DNA of 64,000 nucleotides. Source: Chytridium lagenaria (lineage: Eukaryota > Chytridiomycota > Chytridiomycetes > Chytridiales > Chytridiaceae). A program made the position numbers and the translations under genes. Positions 32,119 through 50,439 of this stretch are shown here, piece by piece. The notes under the pieces were generated by a model. That model ran no database searches, was not told where the DNA came from, and saw only the letters and a program-made list of their open reading frames with translations. Position 1 is the first letter of the stretch. Each line of letters opens with the position of its first letter. Location of the stretch: assembly GCA_025449115.1 (NCBI GenBank), contig JAHLKC010000067.1, positions 141,189 to 205,188 of the forward strand. Direction: 5' to 3'.

Positions 32119-33307
32119 TCACCCCCTCCTCTCCACATCATCCTCAATCTCAATCCCCTGTCCCAACAACGGTCTCCTCTCCCCCTCCTCCGGTACAATC
32201 GGCGGGGCACCCGCATCCGGAATCCTCACATACCCCTCCCTCTCCGTGACCGAATAAAACAGACACAAAAGGAGCAGCAGAAACTGAAACGACCCACTCG
32301 CAAGGAACGCGATCCATGACGTCCAATCGGTTCCAGGTTGCAACGAAATGGAATAGACGAAGAATAAAGTTTCCTATAACGTTACATGAGAAAACGACGC
32401 GCAAGACGAGTGGGGGGGTTACCTGGACATTGCATGATAAGAGTAAGAACACTCAAAGCTCCAGGTGCCTAACAAGAAAAAAAAAAAACACCATCAATAC
32501 ATCATCACATTCAACACCTACCCTATCCTTCACCGTCCTCCAAATCTGCGGCAAATACTGTACAAGCGTCATCCCAAGACTCACCATCCCCAACCCCACC
32601 ATCGTCCCCACCGTCATCGTCTCCCACTGCATCACCAAACACGCTACAACGAGTAGCGCCACAGCAACCCCCCAGTAAATCATGAAACGAGGACTTGGAG
32701 GTTTCGCACGAATTCAGGGTCGTGGAGGAGAGGCGTGTCTGGTTGTTTTGGGTGGTAGATGAAGAACAGGGAGATGCTTTTGGGCGTTAGAGAAGGGAGG
32801 GATTGGGGGGCTTACAGGTAGTGAAGCAGAGGAATTGGACAAAGATTTGGGTGAAACCGAGTGTGTTTTGGATGCATGAGAAGAGGGTGGACTGAGTAAC
32901 ATGTTTAGACGTCTTTTTAAAGTTCGTTATTACCTCTGTAAAGCAGCAAGCAATCTATCAAAAAAAAAACATCTCAGCATGATACCAAAAAAACACCACT
33001 CACATTCCCAGCCTGCTGCAACACAATTGTCGCTATAATCGACATTCCCAAAACTTCCTAAAAACAAAAACCACACCGAAAGTCCAAGGCTCGTCTTTGA
33101 CTTTATGATTTTCAGGAACTACGAGTTTAGAAGGGGGATAAGGGGGGAGCAGTACCTGTGGAAGATAGGATACAAGTAGCCCTGTTATGATAAAGGCACC
33201 AGTCCCAACTTTAATGCTGCATCTTCATCGTCGTCGGTTGGGCATGTGGAGGTGGTGTTGTGGGAGGTGATGGGGTGGGGTGTCCATGCGGAGAAGGGGT
33301 TGGACAT
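32119..33307 (-). CDS. PQ-loop repeat membrane protein
   Basis: ATG at 33307 (MSNPFSAWTPHPITSHN). The first PQ loop, FIITGLLVSYLPQ, ends at a GTACTG donor near 33152. Next come a small exon near 33055-33010 and a helix FSCIQNTLGFTQIFVQFLCF near 32870-32820. The following exon has IYWGVAVALLVVACLVM and the second PQ loop TLVQYLPQIWRTVKDR near 32530-32570, then GALSVLTLIMQ. The last membrane segment, WIAFLASGSFQFLLLLLCLF, and a hydrophilic tail ending DDVERRG lead to the stop at 32119. Two PQ motifs and about seven helices fit the PQ-loop/SLC66 family (vacuolar/lysosomal amino-acid exporters and relatives); the substrate cannot be told. The frame skips one base near 33205 (TTAAAG), so an indel is likely there. 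Confidence 0.65.
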
Positions 33308-33698
33308 TCTTTTTTGAAGAGACAAATCTTGAATTTGTGATGGGTCGGGTGATGGAGGCGTTTGGACAAATTGGTATGAATTATGTCACATCACTGACAT
33401 CTGGATATCCTTCAAGACATCATAACGTGATCGTATACCAACTACTTTTTTAAGTTGCGATGAAAGAGTTGCTATGAAAGACCATCCCCATAGGCGGCTT
33501 GGCCACCTGCACTAAACCAAAACTACAATACATCTACAAACACGACTGCACCCTCAAGCCCATCGTCAACATCAAAACATATATTGACCATCTTAAGCCA
33601 AGGCAAAAACATATCAAGAACAACAACAAAATCCAGGGGGGCAAAAAAAAAAAACACTAAAACACAAGAGATACGTTTTCCCAAAAAAGAATATACAA

Positions 33699-36533
33699 TC
33701 ACTCTGGCCTCAACACAATCGCCGTCCTGCAAGGCACATAAACCTGCAAAAACCTCGGTCTCCCACTCCACTCCTCCCCCGTCGTGAAATACGGGATAGT
33801 CTCATCAATCCTTCCTTGTCCGCCAAACGTTTGTTATCCGTGTTGAGTACAATTTTATGTCTAAAGGGGAAAAGAAGAAGAAAAAGGTGCGCCGTTGTTA
33901 ACGAAAAAAAAAAAAAAGAAGGAAAGAGGGATTCAAAAGAAACAATGTGGACGAATGCAGGTAGTTATGCTTACGCTTCAGCCCAAGGTGTTCCAATCCT
34001 GTAATCCGTGAAGGACTTTGTGGGATGAAAGTTGAAAATCCATAAAAGACCACCACGTTCAAACGCAATGATTTTCAGACTCGTGTTTAAGGCTCACAAA
34101 CTAACAAACAAAAAAACATTAGTCGGGAAAACAAAGAACACAAGGGTATCTTACCTGTCCCGTCGTCAACCACTCAAACCTCGACTCAAGTTCATGCATC
34201 GCCGCATCAAACTCATTCAAATACTTGTATCTCAACAAATGATCATCCGCAAGATTAAACTGTCTCCTTGCATAATGAAAGCTGCTATTGTTCCCAGCCC
34301 TCGGGAAATCCAACCACTCGGGGTGTCCAAATTCATTCCCAATGAAATTCAGGTACCCCTCGCCTCCAAGTCCATACGTGATAAGTCGAATCATCTTGTG
34401 AAGAGATAACCCGCGTTCAATGATGGGGGTCATGGGACTGAGGTCGGACATGTAGTCGTACATTTCCTTGTCCATGAGCCAGAAGCGAGGGTTTTATCAC
34501 CGACTAGAGCTTGGTCGTGGGACTCGGCGTAGGCAATAGCAGGTTCCTTGGCAAGGAGTTAGTTGAGTGGAAGGAATAAGGAATAGAAATATTTAATATT
34601 TACCTTCCATCTCCTGTTGGTCAACGTGTGGGTGATGTTGCCCATATCCCACTCATCGTCCTACCAACATCCAATTAGATAAAACAACAAACGAAACGTG
34701 AAAAGGTTTACGCACCGAAGTCTCCTTCAAAAGCTTAATCCACATATCGGGCACAGCCATCGCAAGACGATAATCAAACCCAACACCTCCGTCCTCAATA
34801 GGACGACAAAGGGTAGGCATCCCAGACACATCTTTAACATAAACTCAATCAGTATCCCCACATCACAAAAACTTCCAAAAACAAGCCTACCTTCAGCAAT
34901 TGTAATGATATGAGGGTGAAGCTCATGCATGATATGGTTCGCCTAAACCAAAAAAAAAGGTGGTCAATCCACCACATTCTCCAAATCAACAAAAAAAGAC
35001 GGAACCTTACCAGCATAAGATAAATCACCGCCTCAAGATCGACACCTGCATTAAAGTACTCATCGTAATTGCCGCTGAAGCCCGTCCCAATCCCATGATG
35101 CACGTAAAGCATGCTCGTGACGCCATCAAAACGGAACCCGTCAAACTTGTATTCCCTCAACCAGTAGCGAAGGTTGGAAAGAAGGAAACGCAGGACCTCG
35201 TAGTGGGAGTAGTTGAAAAGCCTGCAATTTAGGCGTGAGTAAACATGGGGGCGTAAAAGGTTAAAGTAGAATTTCCTAACCTACTATCCCAGAGTTCATG
35301 CCTTCCCTTTGCACCCTCATGGAAGTACTGATGATCTAACACGCCACGCAAAAAAGGAAAGGAAAGGAAAGGAAAGGACGAAAGTCAGCACCCACTTCCA
35401 TCTCCACAAACCAAAAAACTTTACCTGTCCCATCAAACATATTCAATCCATCCAACACATTCTTACTCGCATGCGAATGCACCACATCCAACAACACGGT
35501 AATCCCCATACCATGCGCCTCATCAATCAACGCCATAAGCTGCTCTGGTGTCCCACATCGACTGCTCGGCGCAAAGAAGTTCGTCACCTGGTATCCAAAA
35601 CTCGCATAATAAGGATGCTCCATCACAGCCATCAACTGAATCACATTGTATCCCAATTTCTTGATGCGAGGAAGGACGTTGGCTGTGAATTCAGGGTACG
35701 TCGAAACACGGCCTTCAGGGGATGAAATGCCGACTATATCATTCCGAAAATTCAGTACATCATGTTGATTGAGATGGTGGGGGAAAGGAATCTTACCATG
35801 AGCTTCGTAAATACGAAGAGATTTGGGACGAGCCGGTTGCGCATGCTTGAAGACATACTTTGTGGGAGGGTTCCAAAACACACCCTCATAAACGGGGCTC
35901 ACATCCAGATTCTGTGTCGCCCTCCTGATATAAGCGGGGATCCGTTCAATCCGTTCTCCCGAAGGCGTGACCATGGAGATCTTGACTTTGGTATCATGCG
36001 GGATGACGGGGACACCACCCACATGCAAAAGCTCCACCTCCCACACCCCAAACTCGTTCTTTTTCAACGGATGAGCTTCACGGTTCCAATCGTCTACAAA
36101 AGAATATCAGCCATTGAATATGGAGGTGGGGAAGACTCACTAAACTCTCCAATGAGACTCGCAGAAACAGCATTGGGTGCCCATTCTCTGTAAGTGATGG
36201 ACTTTTCAGTGACGTTGAAACCGAGCTTTTCATAGCCAAGAGTGTAGTTGTCGAGACTCTGTTCTCCTTGTTCAATCTTTGAGATCCAGTCGCTAAAGAG
36301 ACGGTGTCTGTTGTGTTGTGTGTGATGTTGTTGTGGTTATAAAGGGTGGAGTCAATGCTGTGGTTATGGAGAGTGGAGATGGTGTAAAGTGTTTACCTGT
36401 GCTCGATGGCGCCCTTGTAAGGGGTGAGGTAAGGATCGTCAACGATCACAGGCAGTTCCTGCACAGCCTGGGTTGCCATCTTTTTGAGAGTCGTAGAAGA
36501 AGAAGCAGATGGCGCGGGTGCATGATGAGTCAT
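33699..36533 (-). CDS. GBE1/GLC3: 1,4-alpha-glucan (glycogen) branching enzyme
   Basis: Makes alpha-1,6 branches in glycogen in the cytosol. In order: N-terminal helix ([15 protein letters not shown]), CBM48 ([27 protein letters not shown]), linker, then the GH13 barrel with YEAHVGISSPE (split by an intron at 35790-35730), [23 protein letters not shown] (catalytic nucleophile Asp), IIIAEDVSGMP (acid/base Glu), AESHDQ (third Asp) and [16 protein letters not shown], and the C-terminal beta domain ending [14 protein letters not shown] with TGA at 33699-33701. About ten short introns with GT...AG borders; total about 690 residues, the normal length. I chose the Met at 36533 (MTHHAP); in-frame Mets at 36638 and 36479 are alternatives, the first lying next to a (CT)n stretch likely to be 5' UTR. 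One of the best-preserved genes here. Confidence 0.95.
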
Positions 36534-36603
36534 TGCAGTAAGCATTTGATACGCAATGAATGATGTGTAGTTAGTAGTTGTAGTATGTGGTAGTAGTACG
36601 TAG

Positions 36604-36606
<3 letters not shown>

Positions 36607-36635
<29 letters not shown>
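36607..36635. repeat. (GA)n microsatellite
   Basis: About 14 GA units, CT on the coding strand of the branching-enzyme gene, about 75 bp upstream of the chosen start; probably in its 5' UTR or core promoter. Confidence 0.9.
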
Positions 36636-36639
36636 CAAT

Positions 36640-37117
36640 GGATAGTATTAGAATGGATGGAGCAGTAAGAATAATGATAAAATAATATTTATATTAGACC
36701 TTTGGCTTGGAATATATAATGTGAATGTGAATTGTAATGCATTTTTAAATATTAAATATTATTAACTACTATTATGTGCTTGGCCTTTCAAAACTATATT
36801 ATTATATATACGCAACTCTGACGGACCTGCAGGCTGACTGACCTGACTGACTGTATGACCTTGTGTCACCACCATCTCATGCTTTAATTCATTCATTATA
36901 AGTTTATAACTAATAATCCACGTCAAAGCCCACAATCGATGGCCTATTAATATTATTTTCATGTGCTCTATGTATATTTATATTCACAACTGCAGATCAA
37001 TAAATAGGTTCAAAAAATAGTATTAATTGCCAACCATCACGTACCACGTACACGTACAAACAATATAGAAAAACAATATATTCACTAATAAAACGCTATA
37101 TACTTCACTTCACTCCA
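36640..37117. other. AT-rich intergenic region
   Basis: Lies between the 5' end of the branching-enzyme gene and the 3' end of MCM4. No ORF or RNA gene was seen. Confidence 0.6.
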
Positions 37118-40981
<3,864 letters not shown>

Positions 40982-41196
40982 GATGGGGTGAGTTCAGTTG
41001 ATTCGGACAAGAGTAATATTTTTTGACCTTGACACTTATTTTTTAATTTGATTTTTTGAGACGGAGATGTTTCTATATTCTTCAACAGACTCCGAGCGAA
41101 AGGAAAAAATAATACATGGCCGCATTTCGTTATCAAAAAAACATAAAATGTCTATCATGTATTATTCTAAAAGTAATATTTTGAGCTTTAACAGTC

Positions 41197-43183
41197 CTAC
41201 CCCATATAAGGCGGCGGTGGCATATCAGCTGCATCACTCTTACTTGCCGCCCCGGCCCCAGCCCCATTCCACATCACCTTCTCCTCTCTATTCTCAACAA
41301 CAACCATAGATTTCTGCAAAGAAGAAGATGCCCCTAACTCGAGAGGTGTGGCGGTTTTCTCGTTTGGATAAAGAGTAGGTCTAGAGACATTGTTTGACGT
41401 ATACATGTTGTCACCGGCGTAGGCGTGGCCGTTGTAGCCTTGATGACCGCATTCACAAAACTTCCAACATGAGCTTCCAGAGATTTTGACGATCCCATGT
41501 AACTCCCCGTCCCGCGTTCCTCTCAATCAGATTCGTTCCCGGGTACGCACTATTCCCGACCCCTTCTCACCCACATACACATCCCACGTTCCACAATGAC
41601 TCTCCTAGGAAGGCGGGACAAGCGGGACGACAACAGGTGTTGGTGGCGAAGGTTTCGTTGCAAATCCATCGTCTTGATCAGATTGGGGATGGAGTGTGGG
41701 TGGAGCGAGTTTGACGTCATTTGGTGGATGCTTTCCGACGACGAGATAAAGACGATGAGGAAGGCGGCGCCGAGGAGGGCGAAAACGCCTGTGATGGCCA
41801 GCGATGATTGGGGTGGTGGAAGAGGATGATGTGGATGGAGTAGAAGATGGGAGGGAGGGGATGGTGGGGACGGAGGTGGGGTTTAGAAGGGAGGGGGGGT
41901 CAGTGGGCATGTCGGTTGGGATGAAAGTTGGGACGTCGATGGGAAAGGGTGAGGGAAGAGAGTTAGGAAGGGTTGAGAGGGTGGTAGACCTAGTAAGGAA
42001 TGAGAAGTTTAGTGATCAGGTTTACGTGTATGAACGGTGGATAAAGTTGAGATTACCTTGTAGATTCTCCACTTGTAGTTGTGGAAGCCTGGTCAGTGGA
42101 CGTTTGGTCCGGCTGCGGAGGAGGGGACGCGTCGGATGGTGATGGATCCTCCGGTGGTGGGTTGGAACTTGGTTGCTGTGGACGAGGGGACGGTGAAGGA
42201 GAAGGAGAAGGAGAAGGTCTTGGGGGTGGAATTGGAGCAGGTGGGGGAGGTGGGAATGGAATTACGGTGGGAGATCCACGAACAGTGGCGGTAACGCCGT
42301 CTGAAAAAAAAGAGTGAGAGAAAGCATGGAAACGAGAATGGAAATGAAATTGAGACAGAACAGATAGAATGATGGGTGGTAAGAAACGTCAAATATAGAA
42401 CTAAACGGTAGCAGCGACGCTCATGTGCCCATATCTAATAATTGAGAGACCAAAAAAAAAAAAAAAAAAAAAACTCAAATAACAGCTGGAACGTTGACTG
42501 GCAAAGACAAAAAAAACTCACATTTGACCCATCCTATCTGTTGAGGAAATCCATTAGTCAGTTGCGGTTGGGGGAGGGTGAGGGGATTGCTAAAGAGGTA
42601 GCAATCGGTGCTCGTAGGAAACGCCTGCTTATTCCAACTACATGAAAAAGTTTAATAAAACCAGATGTGGGAAACAGAAATAGGTTTCATTGGAACACGC
42701 AGCTATTACGATGCATTTAAAGGAAGGGAAAAGCGGTGATTCTGACGGAATGCATCCAACTTGCACACCCAGCCCCTTTTAAAGACACCGTTTTCTGGTC
42801 CAAAAAAAAAAAGTTCAGGAGATCGACGCTCACCACACGATGGATGTGCACTGTGACAATGAGTTGCAGATGGCGATACCAGCGTCCAGAGACCTTACAG
42901 CGCACCCACCACCGACGATGGTAGCAGCGCACCTTGGGTCAGGAAGGTCTCCAGTGTTTGGAGTATCAGCATAACACCTTTTGAGTATAAAAGTAAGTGA
43001 ATCGAAGAATGAATGGGATGGAATGAAATAGAATGGGATGGAATGGCTATCGGATAAATTATCCTGATACTTACGCTCCAATATACCCATAACCAGAGAT
43101 GAACGGTCGTTGGAAGGGACATTTGGAGAGAGACTGGTGATGGACGAGCAAGTAAAAATATATATATAGTTGGATATATTCGC
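41197..43183 (-). CDS. Putative single-pass surface protein with Cys-rich ectodomain and PPPPY tail
   Basis: The N-terminal exon from 43183 (MYNLKRIYPTIYIFLLARPSPV) could be a signal peptide. After an intron ending near 42982 comes a small Cys-rich module (CYADTPNTGDLPDPRCAA, CAVRSLDAGIAICNSLSQC), another intron, and further Cys-containing sequence. A Pro/Ser/Thr-rich stalk follows (42300-41850), then one membrane helix (ITGVFALLGAAFLIVFISS near 41790-41740), a basic stop-transfer region, and a cytoplasmic tail ending ADMPPPPYMG with TAG at 41197-41199. PPPY is the ligand type bound by WW domains, e.g. of Nedd4/Rsp5 ligases. No family recognised; the layout resembles fungal cell-wall sensor proteins. 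Exon structure between 42700 and 41850 is uncertain. Confidence 0.45.
42452..42473. repeat. 22-base A run
   Basis: An uninterrupted run of 22 A, within an apparent intron of the surface-protein gene. Such runs are prone to length error. Confidence 0.9.
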
Positions 43184-43567
43184 TTGAGGTTATACAAGGA
43201 TACACCAGTTAAAATATTTATTACATATATATATAGTCGTCAAGCCTTGTTCTACGCATGCAGTCAGTGTAACACTGTCGTGGATACCTGAAAAGAAGAA
43301 GAAAAAGACAATTCAATATTATATTATAATTTCCTTGTTACCTAGTTTGTCAACTTCACCTGTACGTACATAATGGTTGAACTGAATCAACAATCACCTA
43401 TTTATTAGGTATGTCAAAGTGTAGAAGAGAGAGTAGATAGAGTATAATGACTATTATTAAAGTTGACAATTTATACCCGACTATACACACACAAAAAGAT
43501 TACATGAAACAATGCATATCAAAGCAAGGGAAATTAAAAACAAACAGTGCAGCAAGCAAAGACAAAC
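43184..43567. other. AT-rich intergenic region
   Basis: Separates the 5' end of the surface-protein gene from the 3' end of the repeat-protein gene. No ORF of note. Confidence 0.5.
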
Positions 43568-44402
43568 TTAAGCCACAATGTTCTTGCTCACATCAACTTG
43601 GAAACCCTGAACAGCTCCCAAGTTGGACACAAAGTTCATTCCATTGCTCTGCGCAAGGCTCGCACCGTTCCCAACAATCGACGCGCCAGTCAACTGGTTG
43701 TTGACACCAACGTTTCCAGCAGCGTTGATCCCGTTTGCCTGAACACCCGCAAGGTTGGATCCAATACCAAACATGTTCTGCTGGTTGGTTGCAGCGTTTC
43801 CAAGAGCGTTGACCGTGTTCTGCTGACCGAGCGCGGCAACGTTGCCAAGGATGGAGCCGGTGTTGGCTTGGTTGACGGCCTGGTTACCTTGGAACGCGAC
43901 AGTGTTGCCCTGGTTCACGGCGAGGTTGTTTCCGATCGCGCCGGTGCTGAACTGGTTTACACCAGCATTTTGGTTAAACAACACGTTGTTGGACTGCGCC
44001 GCTGCAACGTTTCCAACTACCGCACCGTTAAGGTTTTGGTTTGTCGCTGCATTCCCGCTGAACACGGCCTGGTTGGCTTGAGTGAACGCCGTGTTCCCTT
44101 GCACACCTGCAGCAATGTTCTGGGTAGCCGCTGTGTTGCCGAGAGCAAAAATGCTGTTGCCTTGGGTGATGGCGGTATTGCCAGAGATACCGAGAGCAGC
44201 GTTTTGGGTGTTGGCGGTGTTGCCTTGCATGGCGATTTGGTTGACTTGAAGACCTTTGGCGGCGTTGCCGGCGATGGAGGCCTGGAATTGTTGCAGACCC
44301 CCGACGTTGCCGGCGAAGTTGATGGAGTTGCTCTGTTGTTGGGGGAGGGGAGCGGCGGAGGCGCTGAGGGCGAGGAGAGAGTGGCAACACGGTGAAAAGC
44401 AT
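43568..44402 (-). CDS. Secreted protein of GNxA-xxQ solenoid-like repeats
   Basis: The body is built only from about 16-residue units on the pattern GNTAxxQxNxxxxxGNxAxxQ (GNTANTQNAALGISGNTAIT, GNNLAVNQGNTVAFQGN), some 20 halves in all, rich in Asn, Gln, Ala and Gly and almost free of charge, Cys or aromatic residues. Regular Asn/Gln ladders like this suggest a beta-solenoid or an amyloid-like wall fibre; this is inference. A signal-peptide-like start exists at ATG 44402 (MLFTVL), and a hydrophobic stretch LLALSASAAPLPQQQ precedes the repeats. The two are one base out of frame at about 44380, so an indel is likely. Stop at 43568-43570 (VDVSKNIVA). No intron. A TATA box is 80 bp upstream. It shares the upstream region with the VWD-protein gene. 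Confidence 0.7.
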
Positions 44403-44481
44403 GTTGAGAGATGTAGAAGTGTTTTCTAAAGGTGGTTGGATGAGAATTGTTGAATGATATTTTTTAGAGGTAAACGTTCTG

Positions 44482-44488
44482 TTTTATA
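44482..44488 (-). promoter_or_regulatory. TATA box for the GNxA repeat gene
   Basis: TATAAAA on the minus strand, 80 bp upstream of the ATG at 44402, in a normal place for a core promoter. Confidence 0.6.
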
Positions 44489-44961
44489 GGCGAGCTCAAA
44501 TTTTGTATTATTATTCTCATTACGCTGCATAACAAATAGTGTGAACCAATTGTTACGACGGCAAGTTTTAAAGTTTTTTTTCAAAGTTCTTTTTTTTTTC
44601 TATCAAGTGCAGACAATAAAGCATAATTACCATCTTTACACTACAAATCAACATTCGGCATCAGAGCATGATGGAGGCGCATTGCATTTTAGACACTTCC
44701 ACCAGAACACCACTGTTGATAGTCCATTTTCAAATCCATTGGTCGTTATCATCACGGTCGTGAGCTGAAACGCTATATTGATGAACGGGGAGGATTCAAT
44801 ATGTCGTTTCACACAAGATTAAGGACCGCGCATAACCAATCGTAAATTTCTGTACGCCCTTACGACACGAAATGCTTACTCTTCCTACTGAAGACCAATA
44901 AGCTCTTCGTCTTGGACACGCCGCTGAAGCGATCACCTTCAAGAAATGAAGTTCGGTCAAG
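44489..44961. other. Shared divergent promoter region
   Basis: About 470 bp between the two opposed TATA boxes, without a credible ORF. Probably holds common control sites of the two secreted-protein genes; no specific operator was identified. Confidence 0.45.
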
Positions 44962-44968
44962 TATAAAA
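44962..44968 (+). promoter_or_regulatory. TATA box for the VWD-domain gene
   Basis: TATAAAA lies 104 bp upstream of the ATG at 45072. Confidence 0.6.
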
Positions 44969-45071
44969 CGGCGGCATTGGCATTCCCCCGAAAGTCAAGC
45001 AACTACTTCCTCTATTTACTAGTGTACATACTACTAGACTTTAATCTGTACTGTAATTTACTTCTTTCGCC

Positions 45072-46803
45072 ATGCTCAAGTCATTCGCTCTTATCGTTGC
45101 TCTCGCCCAGGTCGTGCTTTCAGCACCTACTTACCTCGTCGCTCGCCAGTCTCAACACATTGTCTTTGACACAAAGTCTTTGACCATCGAGGACGGAAAC
45201 GTAGGCGCTGAAGTCTCTGTCCGTCTTGCATCTGCACCTACATCAGCTGCAACTATCTACCTCGACGCTCCCGGTCTCAAGCTCACCGACTGCTCGTTCA
45301 AGTTACTCCTTCTGACTGGCAGACCCCTAGAAAGTCCGTCTCATTGGCGGTGGTGATGGCAAGACCACGTCGTACACACTCAACGCCAAGTCTTTGCTCC
45401 GGTTCTGGGTCGCACCTTGCCAAGGATACGGTTGCGGTGACCAGGAAGGCAAACCCCAGCGCCGAATGTTATTCTCACGGTGACCCACATTACAAGACCT
45501 TTGACGGGAGGTACTACGATTTCCAGGGACAGGGTGTCTTTTACCTTCTCAGAACCCCGACCCTCGTCGTTCAGGCAGACCAGAGGACTGTGAGTTATTA
45601 CCGGTCGTGTTATGTGCTTTCCCCAATACTTATGCCTTGTCTTTTAGTGCGCAAACAGAGTCACCTGCAACACTGCCATCGCTATCCAGTACGGCTCCTC
45701 CGTCATCACGCTGACCGCCGCTGCAGGCACCAAGAACCGTCTTGCCTTGAGCTCCTTGACTTCCAAGACGGACGGAATCTCCGCCACAGCCAACAGCGCC
45801 GCCAACCAGTACCGTATCGCCATCTCTGATGGCAGCAGAATCACAGTCAGCATCTACCCGTGGAACGGTGTCTACTACATGGACGCGTCCATCACCGTCG
45901 CTGGCACTCACATGGGAAAGACTGACGGTCTTTGCGGTTCGTACAACAACAAAGTTGGAGTCGACGTCCCCACCCCTTCCAACTTTGCTGTTTCCAACCA
46001 TGAGAACATCTTCACCACTGGAAAGGGTCTCGCCGTCTCCATCCCCGTTCCTCCTACCACCAGCACCTGCAAGATCCCAGCTCTCGGTGGTGCCGCCCCT
46101 CCCTCCACTGACGGTGTCGACCCTCTCAAACCCGGTGGTTTCACTTCTGTCGACATCCCCGTCCCCGCCACCTCTGTCGTGAACGATTTTATCGCCTCCG
46201 CCCTTGCCTACGCTGAAGACAGCACAAAGGTCACCACCACCACAGCCGCCATTGACGCCACCCTCGCTAAATCCTTTCTGCGAGTCCCTCCGCTCCTTTG
46301 ACAGCTGGTGTGCCGCCAACATTGACATCAACTTTATCATTGGCGCTTGCACAGTGGACGTTGCAAACACGGGCGACAGAAACATTGTAACGAACGCTCA
46401 GCGCACCCTCGCCGCAACCTGTGCCGCCAAAGCCGCCACCCTCGCCGAATTCACTGCCGACGTCACCGCCGCAACCCAGCTCATCAACAAATCCACCGAC
46501 ATTGCCTCCAAAATTCAAGGTGACGCGGCTGCGGCTGTTGGAAACATTCAGATTCCTACCTTCAACACCCCGGCGTTTCAAGCCCCACAGGCTCCCGCGT
46601 TCCAGATGCCAGCGTCTCAGGCTCCTGCTTTCCAGATGCCGGCGTTGCAGGTGCCTGCTGCTCAGGGTGGTGCGTGGCAAGCTCCTGCCGCTCAGGCTCC
46701 GGCTTGGGCGGCTCCCCAGATGCCGGCTTTCCAGATGCCTGCTCAGCAAGGCGCGCAGCCGGCTGTGATGCCAAACTTGGGCAACTGGAACTTCAAGTTT
46801 TAA
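45072..46803 (+). CDS. Secreted protein with von Willebrand factor type D domain and Gln/Pro/Ala-repeat tail
   Basis: ATG at 45072 starts a clear signal peptide (MLKSFALIVALAQVVLSAP). A beta-rich domain follows (QHIVFDTKSLTIEDGNVGAE). The VWD domain begins AECYSHGDPHYKTFDGRYYD with FQGQGVFYLLRT and ends with GTHMGKTDGLCGSYNN, the characteristic VWD entry and GLCG motifs. One intron, 45590-45647 (GTGAGT...TTTTAG), lies inside it. A second Cys-containing helical domain follows (SWCAANIDINFIIGAC), then a tail of QAPAFQMPA-type repeats ending NLGNWNFKF, TAA at 46801-46803. The frame is broken at about 45305, 45330, 45445 (extra A) and 46275 (extra T), yet the protein similarity runs across them, so indels are suspected. 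Likely an adhesive extracellular or wall protein; VWD proteins are scarce in Dikarya (general knowledge). Confidence 0.8.
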
Positions 46804-47377
46804 TGTAATAGCCTATTTGTGATTAATGATTATGTGGAATGTAAATATATGAACAATATCTATTTTAGCTGGTTTTATACATTTTTACAGTTAACTTCCC
46901 AATCCTCAAAGTTAACTCTATCTTAGTCCATTAACCATCAAAGTGAAGAAGAATTAAGCCACTGAGGAGTAGGAAGAATAGTGCGTGGTTTTAAGCAAGG
47001 CAAAGATGGAAAGGATACCTTCTGAGAGCAATGCATATACGGAAGCAAGTGGCAGCTTATGTTTTCAGGTCAGAAAAAGTCACTGCAGTAATGATGAGAC
47101 GGCTAACAAATAGGCCGTTAGATGAATTTTCGGTGTTATATATTGCAAAAAGCCATTGGTCAAGTTGAAATTTGGTTAACACACACGTTGCTTACATGCT
47201 TTTCGGGGGTTAAAAAATGGGGTTGGTTTAACTTTAACGTTTCAGTGTATCCAGATTATGTGTTGGACGGTGAGGTAGATACTTTCGATGTCCAGTGGGA
47301 TATGGAGCGGGTCTTCCACTGAGTAGACTTTTTTGAAGGATCAGAGCGCGTTGTTCTGATGGCAAAGCCAGTGACAA
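46804..47377. other. Intergenic region
   Basis: Lies between the VWD gene and MCM8. Short ORFs only, none supported. Confidence 0.5.
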
Positions 47378-47413
47378 ATGTCCATAAAGATTTGTCCGAA
47401 AGAAGATCACTCC

Positions 47414-50359
<2,946 letters not shown>

Positions 50360-50439
50360 ACCTCATGCTAGCCAATTCTCCACAATAAACTCTCAAACCT
50401 TTATTATTTATTTCTAGACAACTTTTTGATCTCGTGCAA

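Noticed and set aside
36534..36638. Upstream Met at 36638 as the branching-enzyme start
   Set aside because: It would add a (Leu-Ser)n run coded by a CT microsatellite and no conserved residues; the Met at 36533 fits the family length better.
43547..44395. Plus-strand ORF of 282 codons opposite the GNxA repeat gene
   Set aside because: Antisense to the regular repeats; its own residues show no domain, while the minus strand has clear periodicity and a TATA box at the right place.
45630..46385. Minus-strand ORF of 251 codons opposite the VWD gene
   Set aside because: Gly/Asp/Val-rich antisense shadow of a codon-biased coding region; the plus strand has signal peptide and VWD motifs.
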